A DNA stretch of 12,613 nucleotides from Archangium sp. (lineage in GTDB: Bacteria > Myxococcota > Myxococcia > Myxococcales > Myxococcaceae), in NCBI GenBank assembly GCA_016793585.1, contig JAEUJR010000858.1, forward strand, positions 1-12,613. The letters are read 5' to 3'. Made by a program: the position numbers and the translations under genes. The notes under the pieces were generated by a model. The model was not told the origin of the DNA and did not search any database. It worked only from the letters and a program-made list of their open reading frames with translations. The stretch's first letter is position 1. Each line of letters begins with the position of its first letter. This document shows positions 7,272 to 12,613 of the stretch, one piece after another.

Positions 7272-8021
7272 ATGGGCGTTCTCAACGCCTCCATCACCGA
7301 CGGAGTCGGCCACCTCGAGCTCAACCGGCCCGAGGTGCGCAACGCGATCAATCGTGAGCTCATCGACGCGCTGCACGCGACGCTCGACGCCTGGGCCGAG
7401 CGTGACGATCTGCGCGCCGTCGTGCTCTCTGGCGCCGGGGGCAAGGCCTTCGCGGGCGGCGCCGACATCGCCGAGCTCAAGGAGCGCACCCACCGCGAGG
7501 CGTTCTTCGGCATCAACCAGCGCCTGTTCCAGAAGGTCGAAGACTTTCCGCGGCCGGTGATCGCCGCCATCGACGGCTACGCGCTGGGCGGCGGGCTCGA
7601 GCTGGCGTTGTCGTGCGATCTGCGGGTCGCGTCGAAGACGGCGAAGGTGGGCATGCCCGAGGTCTCACTCGGCATCTTCCCGGGCGCTGGTGGCACCTGG
7701 CGGCTGCCGCGGGTGGTGGGCTTCGGGCACGCGAAGGAGCTGATCTTCACGGGCCGGCTGCTCGACGCCGAAGAGGCGTTCTCGTACGGCTTGTTCGAGC
7801 GGCTCGTCGACTCCGACGCGCTGTCGATCGCGAAGGACATCGCGCTGCAGATCTCGAAGAACTCGCCGCTGGCCGTGCAGGTCGCGAAGGTGTCGCTCAA
7901 CGCGCTCGCGCGGCAGCAGCACGCAGAGCCGGTCGAGCGGCTGGCCCAGGCGCTGCTCTTCGACTCGGTCGAGAAGCGCGAGCGTATGACCGCCTTCCTC
8001 GACAAGAAGCGCAAAGGCTGA
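7272..8021 (+). CDS. Enoyl-CoA hydratase/isomerase family protein
   Basis: This 249-residue crotonase-fold enzyme most likely adds water to trans-2-enoyl-CoA to give 3-hydroxyacyl-CoA. The oxyanion-hole segments are KAFAGGADIAEL (58-69) and DGYALGGGLELALSCDLR (101-118). Both catalytic glutamates of true hydratases are present, E110 and E130 (in VGMPEVSLGIFPGAGGTWRL), with the same 20-residue spacing as Glu144/Glu164 of the rat mitochondrial enzyme. This favours hydratase over isomerase or hydrolase activity. The ATG is three bases after the lipoprotein stop with only a weak ribosome site, so translation probably depends on coupling. The dehydrogenase gene follows after ten bases. Chain-length preference cannot be read from the sequence. 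Confidence 0.93.
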   Translation: MGVLNASITDGVGHLELNRPEVRNAINRELIDALHATLDAWAERDDLRAVVLSGAGGKAFAGGADIAELKERTHREAFFGINQRLFQKVEDFPRPVIAAIDGYALGGGLELALSCDLRVASKTAKVGMPEVSLGIFPGAGGTWRLPRVVGFGHAKELIFTGRLLDAEEAFSYGLFERLVDSDALSIAKDIALQISKNSPLAVQVAKVSLNALARQQHAEPVERLAQALLFDSVEKRERMTAFLDKKRKG

Positions 8022-8026
8022 AGGAG
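8021..8026 (+). promoter_or_regulatory. Shine-Dalgarno site of the hydroxyacyl-CoA dehydrogenase gene
   Basis: AAGGAG overlaps the last base of the hydratase stop codon and lies five bases before the ATG at 8032. It fixes that start and shows that the dehydrogenase can be translated independently within the operon. Confidence 0.75.
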
Positions 8027-8031
8027 CCCGC

Positions 8032-8883
8032 ATGAGCAACGCGAAGGCAGTGGGAGTGATCGGCGCCGGCACCATGGGCCACGGCATCGCGCACGTCTCG
8101 GCGCAGGCCGGCTTCGAGGTGGTGCTCTACGACGTGACGAAGGCCGCGGCCGAAGCGGGGCGCGCGAAGATCGAGAAGAACCTGGCCATCGGCGTCGAGA
8201 AGAAGAAGGTCACGCCCGAAGCGCGCGACGCCACGCTGGCCCGCATCTCGACGGCCGACTTCCTCGAGTCGCTCTCGCAGTGTCACCTCGTCGTCGAGGC
8301 CGCGCCCGAGAAGCTCAGCCTCAAGCAGGAGCTGTTCAAGCAGCTCTCGGAGATCTGCCCGAGCGACACGATCCTCGCGTCGAACACCAGCTCCCTCAGC
8401 CTCACCGAGATCGCCGCCGCGGCGACGAACCCCGGCCGCGTGGTCGGCCTGCACTTCTTCAACCCCGTGCACCTCATGAAGCTGCTCGAGGTGGTGCGTG
8501 CGTTTCAGACGACCGACGAGACCGTGACGCGCGCGAAGGCGTACGGCGCGGTGCTGGGCAAAGAGATGATCGTCGTGAAGGACTCGCCGGGCTTCGCGTC
8601 GTCGCGGCTCGGGGTGGCGCTCGGGCTCGAAGCCACGCGCATGCTGGAAGAAGGCGTCGCGTCGGCAGAGGACATCGATCGCGCCATGAAGCTCGGCTAC
8701 GGGCACCCGATGGGCCCGCTCGAGCTGGGCGATCTCGTCGGCCTCGACGTTCGCCTCGCCATCGCGGAGTACCTGTACGCAGAGACCGGCAGTGCGACGT
8801 TCAGGCCGCCGCAGCTGCTCAAGAAGATGGTGCGCGCGGGCAAGGTCGGGAAGAAGTCGGGCGAGGGCTTCTACAAGTACTGA
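8032..8883 (+). CDS. 3-Hydroxyacyl-CoA (3-hydroxybutyryl-CoA) dehydrogenase
   Basis: This 283-residue stand-alone enzyme oxidises (S)-3-hydroxyacyl-CoA with NAD to the 3-oxoacyl-CoA, the substrate of the divergent thiolase. The N-terminal Rossmann motif is VIGAGTMGHGIA (9-20), with D34 at the end of beta-2 suggesting NAD preference. Catalytic residues align with the human enzyme: S120 (SNTSSL), H141 (LHFFNPV) and E153. The residue matching the fourth active-site position, Asn208 in human, is S191 (SPGFASSRLG). The C-terminal domain has GHPMGPLELGDLVGLDV (224-240) and ends with the usual GEGFYKY. Length is standard for Hbd/PaaH-type proteins. It follows the hydratase by ten bases with a good ribosome site. 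A fused hydratase-dehydrogenase is ruled out by the separate stop and start. Confidence 0.93.
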   Translation: MSNAKAVGVIGAGTMGHGIAHVSAQAGFEVVLYDVTKAAAEAGRAKIEKNLAIGVEKKKVTPEARDATLARISTADFLESLSQCHLVVEAAPEKLSLKQELFKQLSEICPSDTILASNTSSLSLTEIAAAATNPGRVVGLHFFNPVHLMKLLEVVRAFQTTDETVTRAKAYGAVLGKEMIVVKDSPGFASSRLGVALGLEATRMLEEGVASAEDIDRAMKLGYGHPMGPLELGDLVGLDVRLAIAEYLYAETGSATFRPPQLLKKMVRAGKVGKKSGEGFYKY

Positions 8884-8913
8884 GCCGCCCGAACGGCCCA
8901 GCCTTTCGACGCT
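8884..8913. other. Convergent intergenic gap with weak hairpin
   Basis: These 30 bases lie between two convergent stops. GCCG-CCCGAA-CGGC at about 8884-8897 could form a four-base-pair stem, but no T-run follows on either strand, so I do not call it a terminator. Confidence 0.35.
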
Positions 8914-9678
8914 TCAGGCCCGGCGCAGCGAGAAGGCGAACAGCGCAGCCAGCACCAGCAGCAACGGCCCTGCGCTCCCCGACGTGCAGCCGCAGCCGCC
9001 CAGCTGCATCGGGTCGACGCCACCATCGGCCTCATGCACGTGGCCCGCGTCGGCGACTGGCGCACCGCTCCCCGCGTCGTTCGTCGAGCCCGCGTCGTTG
9101 GGCGTGCTGCCTGCGTCGATCGGCGCGCTGCCTGCGTCGCGGGGCAGAATCGTGAGCGTGGCGCAGTGGTAGTAGAAGCACGGCGCTCCATGTGACGACA
9201 TGAACTCGAGCACCTGCAGCGTGCAGTTCGTGCAGCTCACGTTCTCTGGAATGCGCACCGAGAACGTCTGCGCCCCCGCGAACTGCGTGGAGTGGCGAAG
9301 CTGCCCATCGGCGATGACGGGGAACGCCGGCGTCGACTGAATCGTCGTGCTCGCGCAGGCGTCGGTCGCGGTCGGCGTGACGGGGGGCGCGGCGGGAAGA
9401 TCGCCGGGCCCGTTGAGCCCGAGCGCGACGCGATAGTGCCCGGGGTGGAAGATCGTCTCGCGAATTCGAATCGACACCAGGTCGCCCGCCGTGACGGTGG
9501 TGACCGCGTTCGTCGGTGTGCCTGCGCCCGTGGGCCCACAGGGCGCGGTCTTCTGCGGGTCTCCATAGGGCGCGGCCTGATCCCACGTGGCGGGAGGGGC
9601 CTCGAGCCAGAAGTGGGCCGACGCGGGAAAAGCGAGCAACACGGTCGCGAGCGCGACGCGGGCGAAGAGCGGGGGCAT
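8914..9678 (-). CDS. SCE4755-type polysaccharide monooxygenase-like protein with MYXO-CTERM anchor
   Basis: This 254-residue exported protein has a signal peptide, MPPLFARVALATVLLAFPASA, whose predicted cut exposes H22 as the mature N-terminus (HFWLEAP). That is required for the copper histidine brace of lytic polysaccharide monooxygenases. A second candidate ligand is H78 in ETIFHPGHYRVAL. Conserved-looking cysteines follow at C47, C108, C149-T-N-C152, C167 and C172, with CTLQVLEFM and FYYHCATLTI resembling the end of the SCE4755-type fold. Residues 181-212 form a repeated DAGS linker. A MYXO-CTERM-like anchor ends the protein: Gly-Cys-Gly-Cys at 228-231, a hydrophobic helix 237-250 and Arg-Arg at 252-253. 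Such anchors are handled by myxosortases. Surface-attached copper-dependent oxidation is inferred; the family's substrate is not established to my knowledge. It is divergent from the kinase gene. Confidence 0.8.
   Translation of the reverse strand: MPPLFARVALATVLLAFPASAHFWLEAPPATWDQAAPYGDPQKTAPCGPTGAGTPTNAVTTVTAGDLVSIRIRETIFHPGHYRVALGLNGPGDLPAAPPVTPTATDACASTTIQSTPAFPVIADGQLRHSTQFAGAQTFSVRIPENVSCTNCTLQVLEFMSSHGAPCFYYHCATLTILPRDAGSAPIDAGSTPNDAGSTNDAGSGAPVADAGHVHEADGGVDPMQLGGCGCTSGSAGPLLLVLAALFAFSLRRA
9043..9138 (-). repeat. DAGS linker repeat in the monooxygenase-like gene
   Basis: This coding stretch specifies residues 181-212, with four DAGS units spaced by short variable residues (DAGSAPIDAGSTPNDAGS, then NDAGS). 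It joins the catalytic-like domain to the membrane anchor. The plus strand shows the same CTGCCTGCGTCG block twice near 9108-9140, consistent with local duplication. Confidence 0.7.
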
Positions 9679-9809
9679 GGGCGGACCATTTCACAGCGCC
9701 CCTCCCATCGCGACCCGTCAACGAAATCACGCAAGGGCCCATGGGAGGCTAGGCTTCAGCCCTCGACGCAGGGGAGTGACGCATCGCCACGGAAGGCCCT
9801 CAGAACGCC
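9679..9809. promoter_or_regulatory. Divergent intergenic region with 8-base inverted repeat
   Basis: This 131-base region between the monooxygenase-like gene and the kinase gene must hold both promoters unless they are farther out. CCTCCCAT at 9701-9708 is the exact complement of ATGGGAGG at 9741-9748, and the second arm overlaps the palindrome CCCATGGG (9738-9745). It may be an operator pair or chance. No confident -35/-10 pair is visible, and no good ribosome site precedes either start. Confidence 0.45.
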
Positions 9810-11876
9810 GTGCCCTACGGCCCGTACCTGCTGCTGAAGCGGCTGGCTGTCGGTGGCATGGCCGAGCTCTACCTCGCGAAGGACGCGCGCTCGAACCGCA
9901 TGGTCGTCTTGAAGCGAATTCTTCCGTACCTCGCCGAGGAGGTGGAGTTCCTCAAGATGTTCCTCGACGAGGCGCGCATCGCGGCGCAGCTGCACCACCC
10001 GAACATCGTCGAGGTCTTCGAGCTCGGCCGCCTCGACGGCTCGACCTTCATCTCGATGGAGTGGGTCGACGGCATCGACCTGCGCAAGGTGTTGCAGAAG
10101 GAGCAGGAGCGCGAGTCTCCGATTCCGCCTGGCATCGGCGCGTGGGTGATCGCGCGGCTCTGCGAAGGCCTGCACCACGCCCATCAACGGCCCGGCACCG
10201 ACGGCAAGCCGCTGGGCATCATTCACCGCGACGTCAGCCCGCAGAACGTCATGGTCAGCTACCGCGGCGACGTGAAGCTGGTCGACTTCGGCATCGCCAA
10301 GGCCACCGCGTGGATGAGCCGGTCGAAGCCGGGCGTCATCAAGGGCAAGTTCCTCTACCTCGCGCCCGAGCAGCTCACCCAGGACCGGCTCGATCACCGC
10401 GCCGATCTCTTCGCGCTCGGCACGCTGCTGTACGAGCTCACCGTCGGAAAGAGCCCGTTCTACCGGAACACCACCGAGGCGGTGATCTACTCCATTCGAA
10501 TGGAGGACCCCGAGCCGCCGCACACGGTCGTGCCGGGCTACCCGATCTCGCTCTCGCGCATCATCATGCGCTGCCTCGAGAAGGACAGGGACAAGCGCTA
10601 CCAGTCGGCCGAAGAGATTCGCGCTGCGCTCGACGGCTTCATTCAGGTCGAGGCGCCCACCACGAAGGACGACGTCGGGCAGTACATGGCCGATCTCTTC
10701 GGCGACGACGACGAGCGCACGAGCGTGTACGTGCCGCCGAACGCGCAGACGCAGGCCCAGCCCTCGATTCCGGCGCCGCCGCTGCCGAAGAAGAAGCTGC
10801 CGAAGTTCGGTGACGACGACGACGATCGTACGGTCTCGATCCCCGGGGCGGTGAGCCCCCGCAAGGCTGGTGAGAAACCCGGCCCGCCGGTGCGCGAAGA
10901 GCCGCAGATCACCGAGCCCATCAAGCCGAAGGCCTCGCGCGACGTGATCGCGACCGCGCCGTTCGAGGCCCCCAGCCTCTCGTCGCCCACGCTGCCGCCG
11001 ATCGACCCCTCGTTCGAACCCGGGCGCACCAGCCTCGGCCGAAGCGAGCCCACGCTCGCGCCCGTGCTCGAGAAGGACTCGATGGAGTTCGGGCCGACGC
11101 GCATCTCGTTGTCGGGGCCAACCGAGCTGAAGACGGGTGACGTCGTCGCGTTCCTCGAGCCGACTGGAGAGCACCCGCCGATCAACGACGTGCCGAGCGA
11201 CCCCTCGGTCTCGACCGTCTCGCAGCCGCCGCCGCAGAAGCTGCTGGTGCCTCCGACACGGCGCCCGCCGCCGCCCATTCCCGACGAGGTGACTGGCCCC
11301 ACCCGCGATCCACGCGAACGAGACGATCGAACCGCGAACGAGCTGCCCATTCCCCAGAGCCCGGGCCCGCAGCGCCCGTCACGGCCGCGGCGTCAGACGT
11401 CGACGCAGCAGAAGCGCGCGAAGGAGTCGTTCGACATCGAAGATCACATCGCCACCGTCGACATGGCGAGCTTCGAAGACAGCCAGGTGACGCGGAATCG
11501 GCGCATGGCGGTGGGCTTCATCATCGTGTTGGGGGTGATCGCGGTCGCGTTGCTCGCGTGGGCCTTCTGGCCGTCGTCCGCGAAGCCGAAGCCCGCGCAG
11601 AAGTCTGTGGCCGAGAAGCCGAAGCCCGTCGAGCCCGTGTCGGCGCCGCCACCGCCGTCGATCGTGAAGGTGACGTTCCGCGGGCAGGCCGGCACGAAGG
11701 TGACCGTCGCGGGCACGACGGTCGCGCTCGGCGCTCCGGTCGAGCTGCCTCCGGGGCCCGTCGGCGTTCGGTACGTGTGCCCCGCGAAGAAGAAGCAGAA
11801 GCCGCGCACGCTCGAGATCTCGCCCGACATTCCCCCGTCTCTCGACGGCGTGACGATTGACGTGCCCTGCCTGTGA
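9810..11876 (+). CDS. Membrane Ser/Thr protein kinase (Hanks/PknB type)
   Basis: This 688-residue kinase phosphorylates Ser/Thr on protein targets from the inner face of the membrane. The kinase domain spans about 4-278. It has a G-loop LAVGGMAELYLAK with Ala replacing the first Gly, catalytic K35 (VVLKR), alpha-C E54, H139-R-D141 with VSPQN146, DFG 159-161 and APE 185-187, so it should be active. A long disordered Pro/Asp/Arg-rich linker (about 280-565) contains two related FGDDD-RT segments. One membrane helix follows at about 567-587 (VGFIIVLGVIAVALLAWAFW), then a Lys/Pro stretch and a small beta-rich outer domain (617-688) reminiscent of PEGA domains. No PASTA repeats are present. The GTG start is the only candidate after the in-frame stop at 9777, and begins the expected YGPYLLLKRLAVGGMAE. 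Targets are unknown. Confidence 0.93.
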   Translation: MPYGPYLLLKRLAVGGMAELYLAKDARSNRMVVLKRILPYLAEEVEFLKMFLDEARIAAQLHHPNIVEVFELGRLDGSTFISMEWVDGIDLRKVLQKEQERESPIPPGIGAWVIARLCEGLHHAHQRPGTDGKPLGIIHRDVSPQNVMVSYRGDVKLVDFGIAKATAWMSRSKPGVIKGKFLYLAPEQLTQDRLDHRADLFALGTLLYELTVGKSPFYRNTTEAVIYSIRMEDPEPPHTVVPGYPISLSRIIMRCLEKDRDKRYQSAEEIRAALDGFIQVEAPTTKDDVGQYMADLFGDDDERTSVYVPPNAQTQAQPSIPAPPLPKKKLPKFGDDDDDRTVSIPGAVSPRKAGEKPGPPVREEPQITEPIKPKASRDVIATAPFEAPSLSSPTLPPIDPSFEPGRTSLGRSEPTLAPVLEKDSMEFGPTRISLSGPTELKTGDVVAFLEPTGEHPPINDVPSDPSVSTVSQPPPQKLLVPPTRRPPPPIPDEVTGPTRDPRERDDRTANELPIPQSPGPQRPSRPRRQTSTQQKRAKESFDIEDHIATVDMASFEDSQVTRNRRMAVGFIIVLGVIAVALLAWAFWPSSAKPKPAQKSVAEKPKPVEPVSAPPPPSIVKVTFRGQAGTKVTVAGTTVALGAPVELPPGPVGVRYVCPAKKKQKPRTLEISPDIPPSLDGVTIDVPCL
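10698..10847 (+). repeat. Duplicated FGDDD-RT acidic motif in the kinase linker
   Basis: Residues 297-310 (FGDDDERTSVYVPP) and 333-346 (FGDDDDDRTVSIPG) are related 14-residue segments separated by a Pro/Lys spacer. Both place a Thr and Ser after an acidic run and Arg, a plausible phosphorylation or FHA-docking site. That role is inferred. Confidence 0.55.
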
Positions 11877-11919
11877 CGTTTTCCGTTTTCGGGCGCCGCG
11901 GTGTCCGTTTGAGGTGAGC

Positions 11920-12613
11920 GTGAGGCACCTGCTGTGGTTGGGCGCGTTGGCGCTCGGTTGTCGCGAGGCGCCAGTCGGTCATCGACTCGAGCCAGGCCCG
12001 CTGTGGAGCAGGCCTTCGCTGCCTGCGTGCGTCGCGGGCCCCGACACGTTCTGCGGCGTCGAGTCGAACGCGGTGCTGGCGGACGCGCGCCATGGCTTCA
12101 CGAGCTTTCACACGAGCGGCTCGGCGCTGCCGATCGAGCAGCACCCTCGCACCCCGGTTCGGTACGACCGCTTCTGGTGGAGCGAACTCGAGCCAACCGC
12201 GGGCGCGGTGCGCTTCGAGCTGATCGACGCCGCCCTCGAGCGCGCCACGGCCGACGGGCAGCGGTTTGCCTTTCGCGTGATGCCAGAAGAAGGTGGGGCC
12301 CGGCGCGTTCCCGAGTGGCTCGAAGGCGGCAGCTGGGGCGCTCGAAGAGACGGAGCACGCTCCTTCAGCCCCGACTACGACTCGCCGCAGTTCCTCGAGG
12401 CCATGGAGCGAACGGTCGCAGCGCTCGGCGCACGGTACGACGGAGATCCCCGCCTGGATCACGTCGACATCGGCTTCGTCGGCGACTCAGGGGAGTGGGC
12501 ATACACGAACGCAGGCACGCCGATGCCGTCGGCCAGCGCACGCACCCGAATTCTCCAGGCGTTCTCGAAGGCGTTCAGACAGACGCCCGTGTTGATGCAG
12601 ATCGGCGCGGTGG
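11920..12613 (+). CDS. Lipoprotein with glycoside hydrolase-like barrel domain, 5' part
   Basis: An uninterrupted frame runs from GTG 11920 off the end of the window, giving 231 residues. It begins MRHLLWLGALALGC, a short lipoprotein-type signal with C14 as the candidate lipidated Cys; the lipobox is not ideal. Then come RYDRFWWSELEPTAGAVRFE (about 83-102), LIDAALERATADGQRFAFRV (103-122) and VPEWLEGG, followed by DPRLDHVDIGFVGDSGEWA. This order (a strand with W-x-x-L-E-P, a helix, R-V-M-P, then V-D-I-G ... G-E-W) resembles the beta-galactosidase-like TIM barrels of DUF4832-type proteins; the assignment is from memory. The GTG at 11920 is preferred over 11914 because GAGG lies five bases upstream. 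It is 43 bases after the kinase stop and could be cotranscribed. The acid/base and nucleophile residues cannot be assigned because the 3' part is missing. Confidence 0.72.
   Translation, partial: MRHLLWLGALALGCREAPVGHRLEPGPLWSRPSLPACVAGPDTFCGVESNAVLADARHGFTSFHTSGSALPIEQHPRTPVRYDRFWWSELEPTAGAVRFELIDAALERATADGQRFAFRVMPEEGGARRVPEWLEGGSWGARRDGARSFSPDYDSPQFLEAMERTVAALGARYDGDPRLDHVDIGFVGDSGEWAYTNAGTPMPSASARTRILQAFSKAFRQTPVLMQIGAV

Noticed and set aside
6000..7493. Long minus-strand open frame continuous with the oxidoreductase gene (about 840 codons in total)
   Set aside because: The part upstream of 5999 is antisense to the lipoprotein and hydratase genes. It encodes an Arg/Val/Ala/His-rich chain without domains, and the real start at 5999 has a ribosome site and the conserved N-terminus of the enzyme family.
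9849..9857. Possible pseudokinase because of the altered G-loop
   Set aside because: Only the first Gly of the G-loop is replaced by Ala. K35, E54, HRD, N146, DFG and APE are all intact, and this variant is common in related kinases as far as I recall.
9587..10813. Plus-strand open frame of 408 codons in another frame over the kinase
   Set aside because: The product is Arg/Pro/Gly-rich and lacks any motif, while the overlapping frame encodes the kinase.
9756..11174. Minus-strand open frame of 472 codons
   Set aside because: It is antisense to the kinase gene. The kinase catalytic motifs are unambiguous, and the antisense chain is low-complexity His/Arg/Val/Leu.
11877..11890. Tandem CGTTTTC CGTTTTC after the kinase stop
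   Set aside because: A seven-base duplication without further structure; it is too short to interpret as a regulatory site.

Overview
The window is very GC-rich, with strong G/C preference at third codon positions. Several protein hallmarks point to Myxococcota, probably Myxococcales: a MYXO-CTERM-like C-terminal anchor, a lipoprotein with a long TGGG-type glycine linker, an Ala/Ser/Gly/Asp (DAGS) linker, and a Ser/Thr kinase with the catalytic loop HRDVSPQN. This placement is inference; the window contains no rRNA or marker gene.

Layout from left to right. (1) Positions 1-597 hold the 3' part of a low-complexity Ala/Gly/Val-rich protein with an EF-hand/dockerin-like loop; its last ~45 codons look atypical. 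(2) 555-1850 (+) encodes a cytoplasmic TPR-repeat protein. (3) 1950-3077 (+) encodes a YcaQ/AlkX-type DNA glycosylase with a winged helix. (4) 3089-3703 (-) converges on it and encodes an exported Lys/Ala-rich helical protein. (5) 3781-5999 (-) is a two-gene operon, MDR-family oxidoreductase then PcaF-type thiolase, coupled by an ATGA overlap. (6) 6126-8883 (+) diverges from it: lipoprotein, enoyl-CoA hydratase and 3-hydroxyacyl-CoA dehydrogenase, tightly spaced. (7) 8914-9678 (-) encodes an exported, copper-monooxygenase-like (SCE4755-type) protein with a C-terminal surface anchor. (8) 9810-11876 (+) encodes a membrane Ser/Thr protein kinase. (9) 11920 to the window end (+) is the 5' part of a lipoprotein with a glycoside-hydrolase-like barrel domain.

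The clearest functional unit is the divergent acyl-CoA module at 3781-8883. Its hydratase, NAD-dependent 3-hydroxyacyl-CoA dehydrogenase and thiolase make up the last three steps of a beta-oxidation spiral. A quinone-reductase-like enzyme and an OB-fold-like lipoprotein are built into the same transcription units. No acyl-CoA dehydrogenase, acyl-CoA ligase or aromatic-ring enzyme is visible, so the substrate cannot be fixed; a dicarboxylic or aromatic-derived acyl-CoA is suggested by the PcaF-like thiolase. The 126-bp divergent intergenic region contains a perfect 6-bp inverted repeat that could be an operator.

No tRNA, rRNA, CRISPR array, insertion sequence or prophage gene was seen. Every gap between genes is under about 140 bases, so no long empty stretch exists. 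I see no convincing multi-gene novel system. The items most worth following up are the anchored monooxygenase-like protein, the exported Lys/Ala-rich protein, and the lipoprotein embedded in the acyl-CoA operon.
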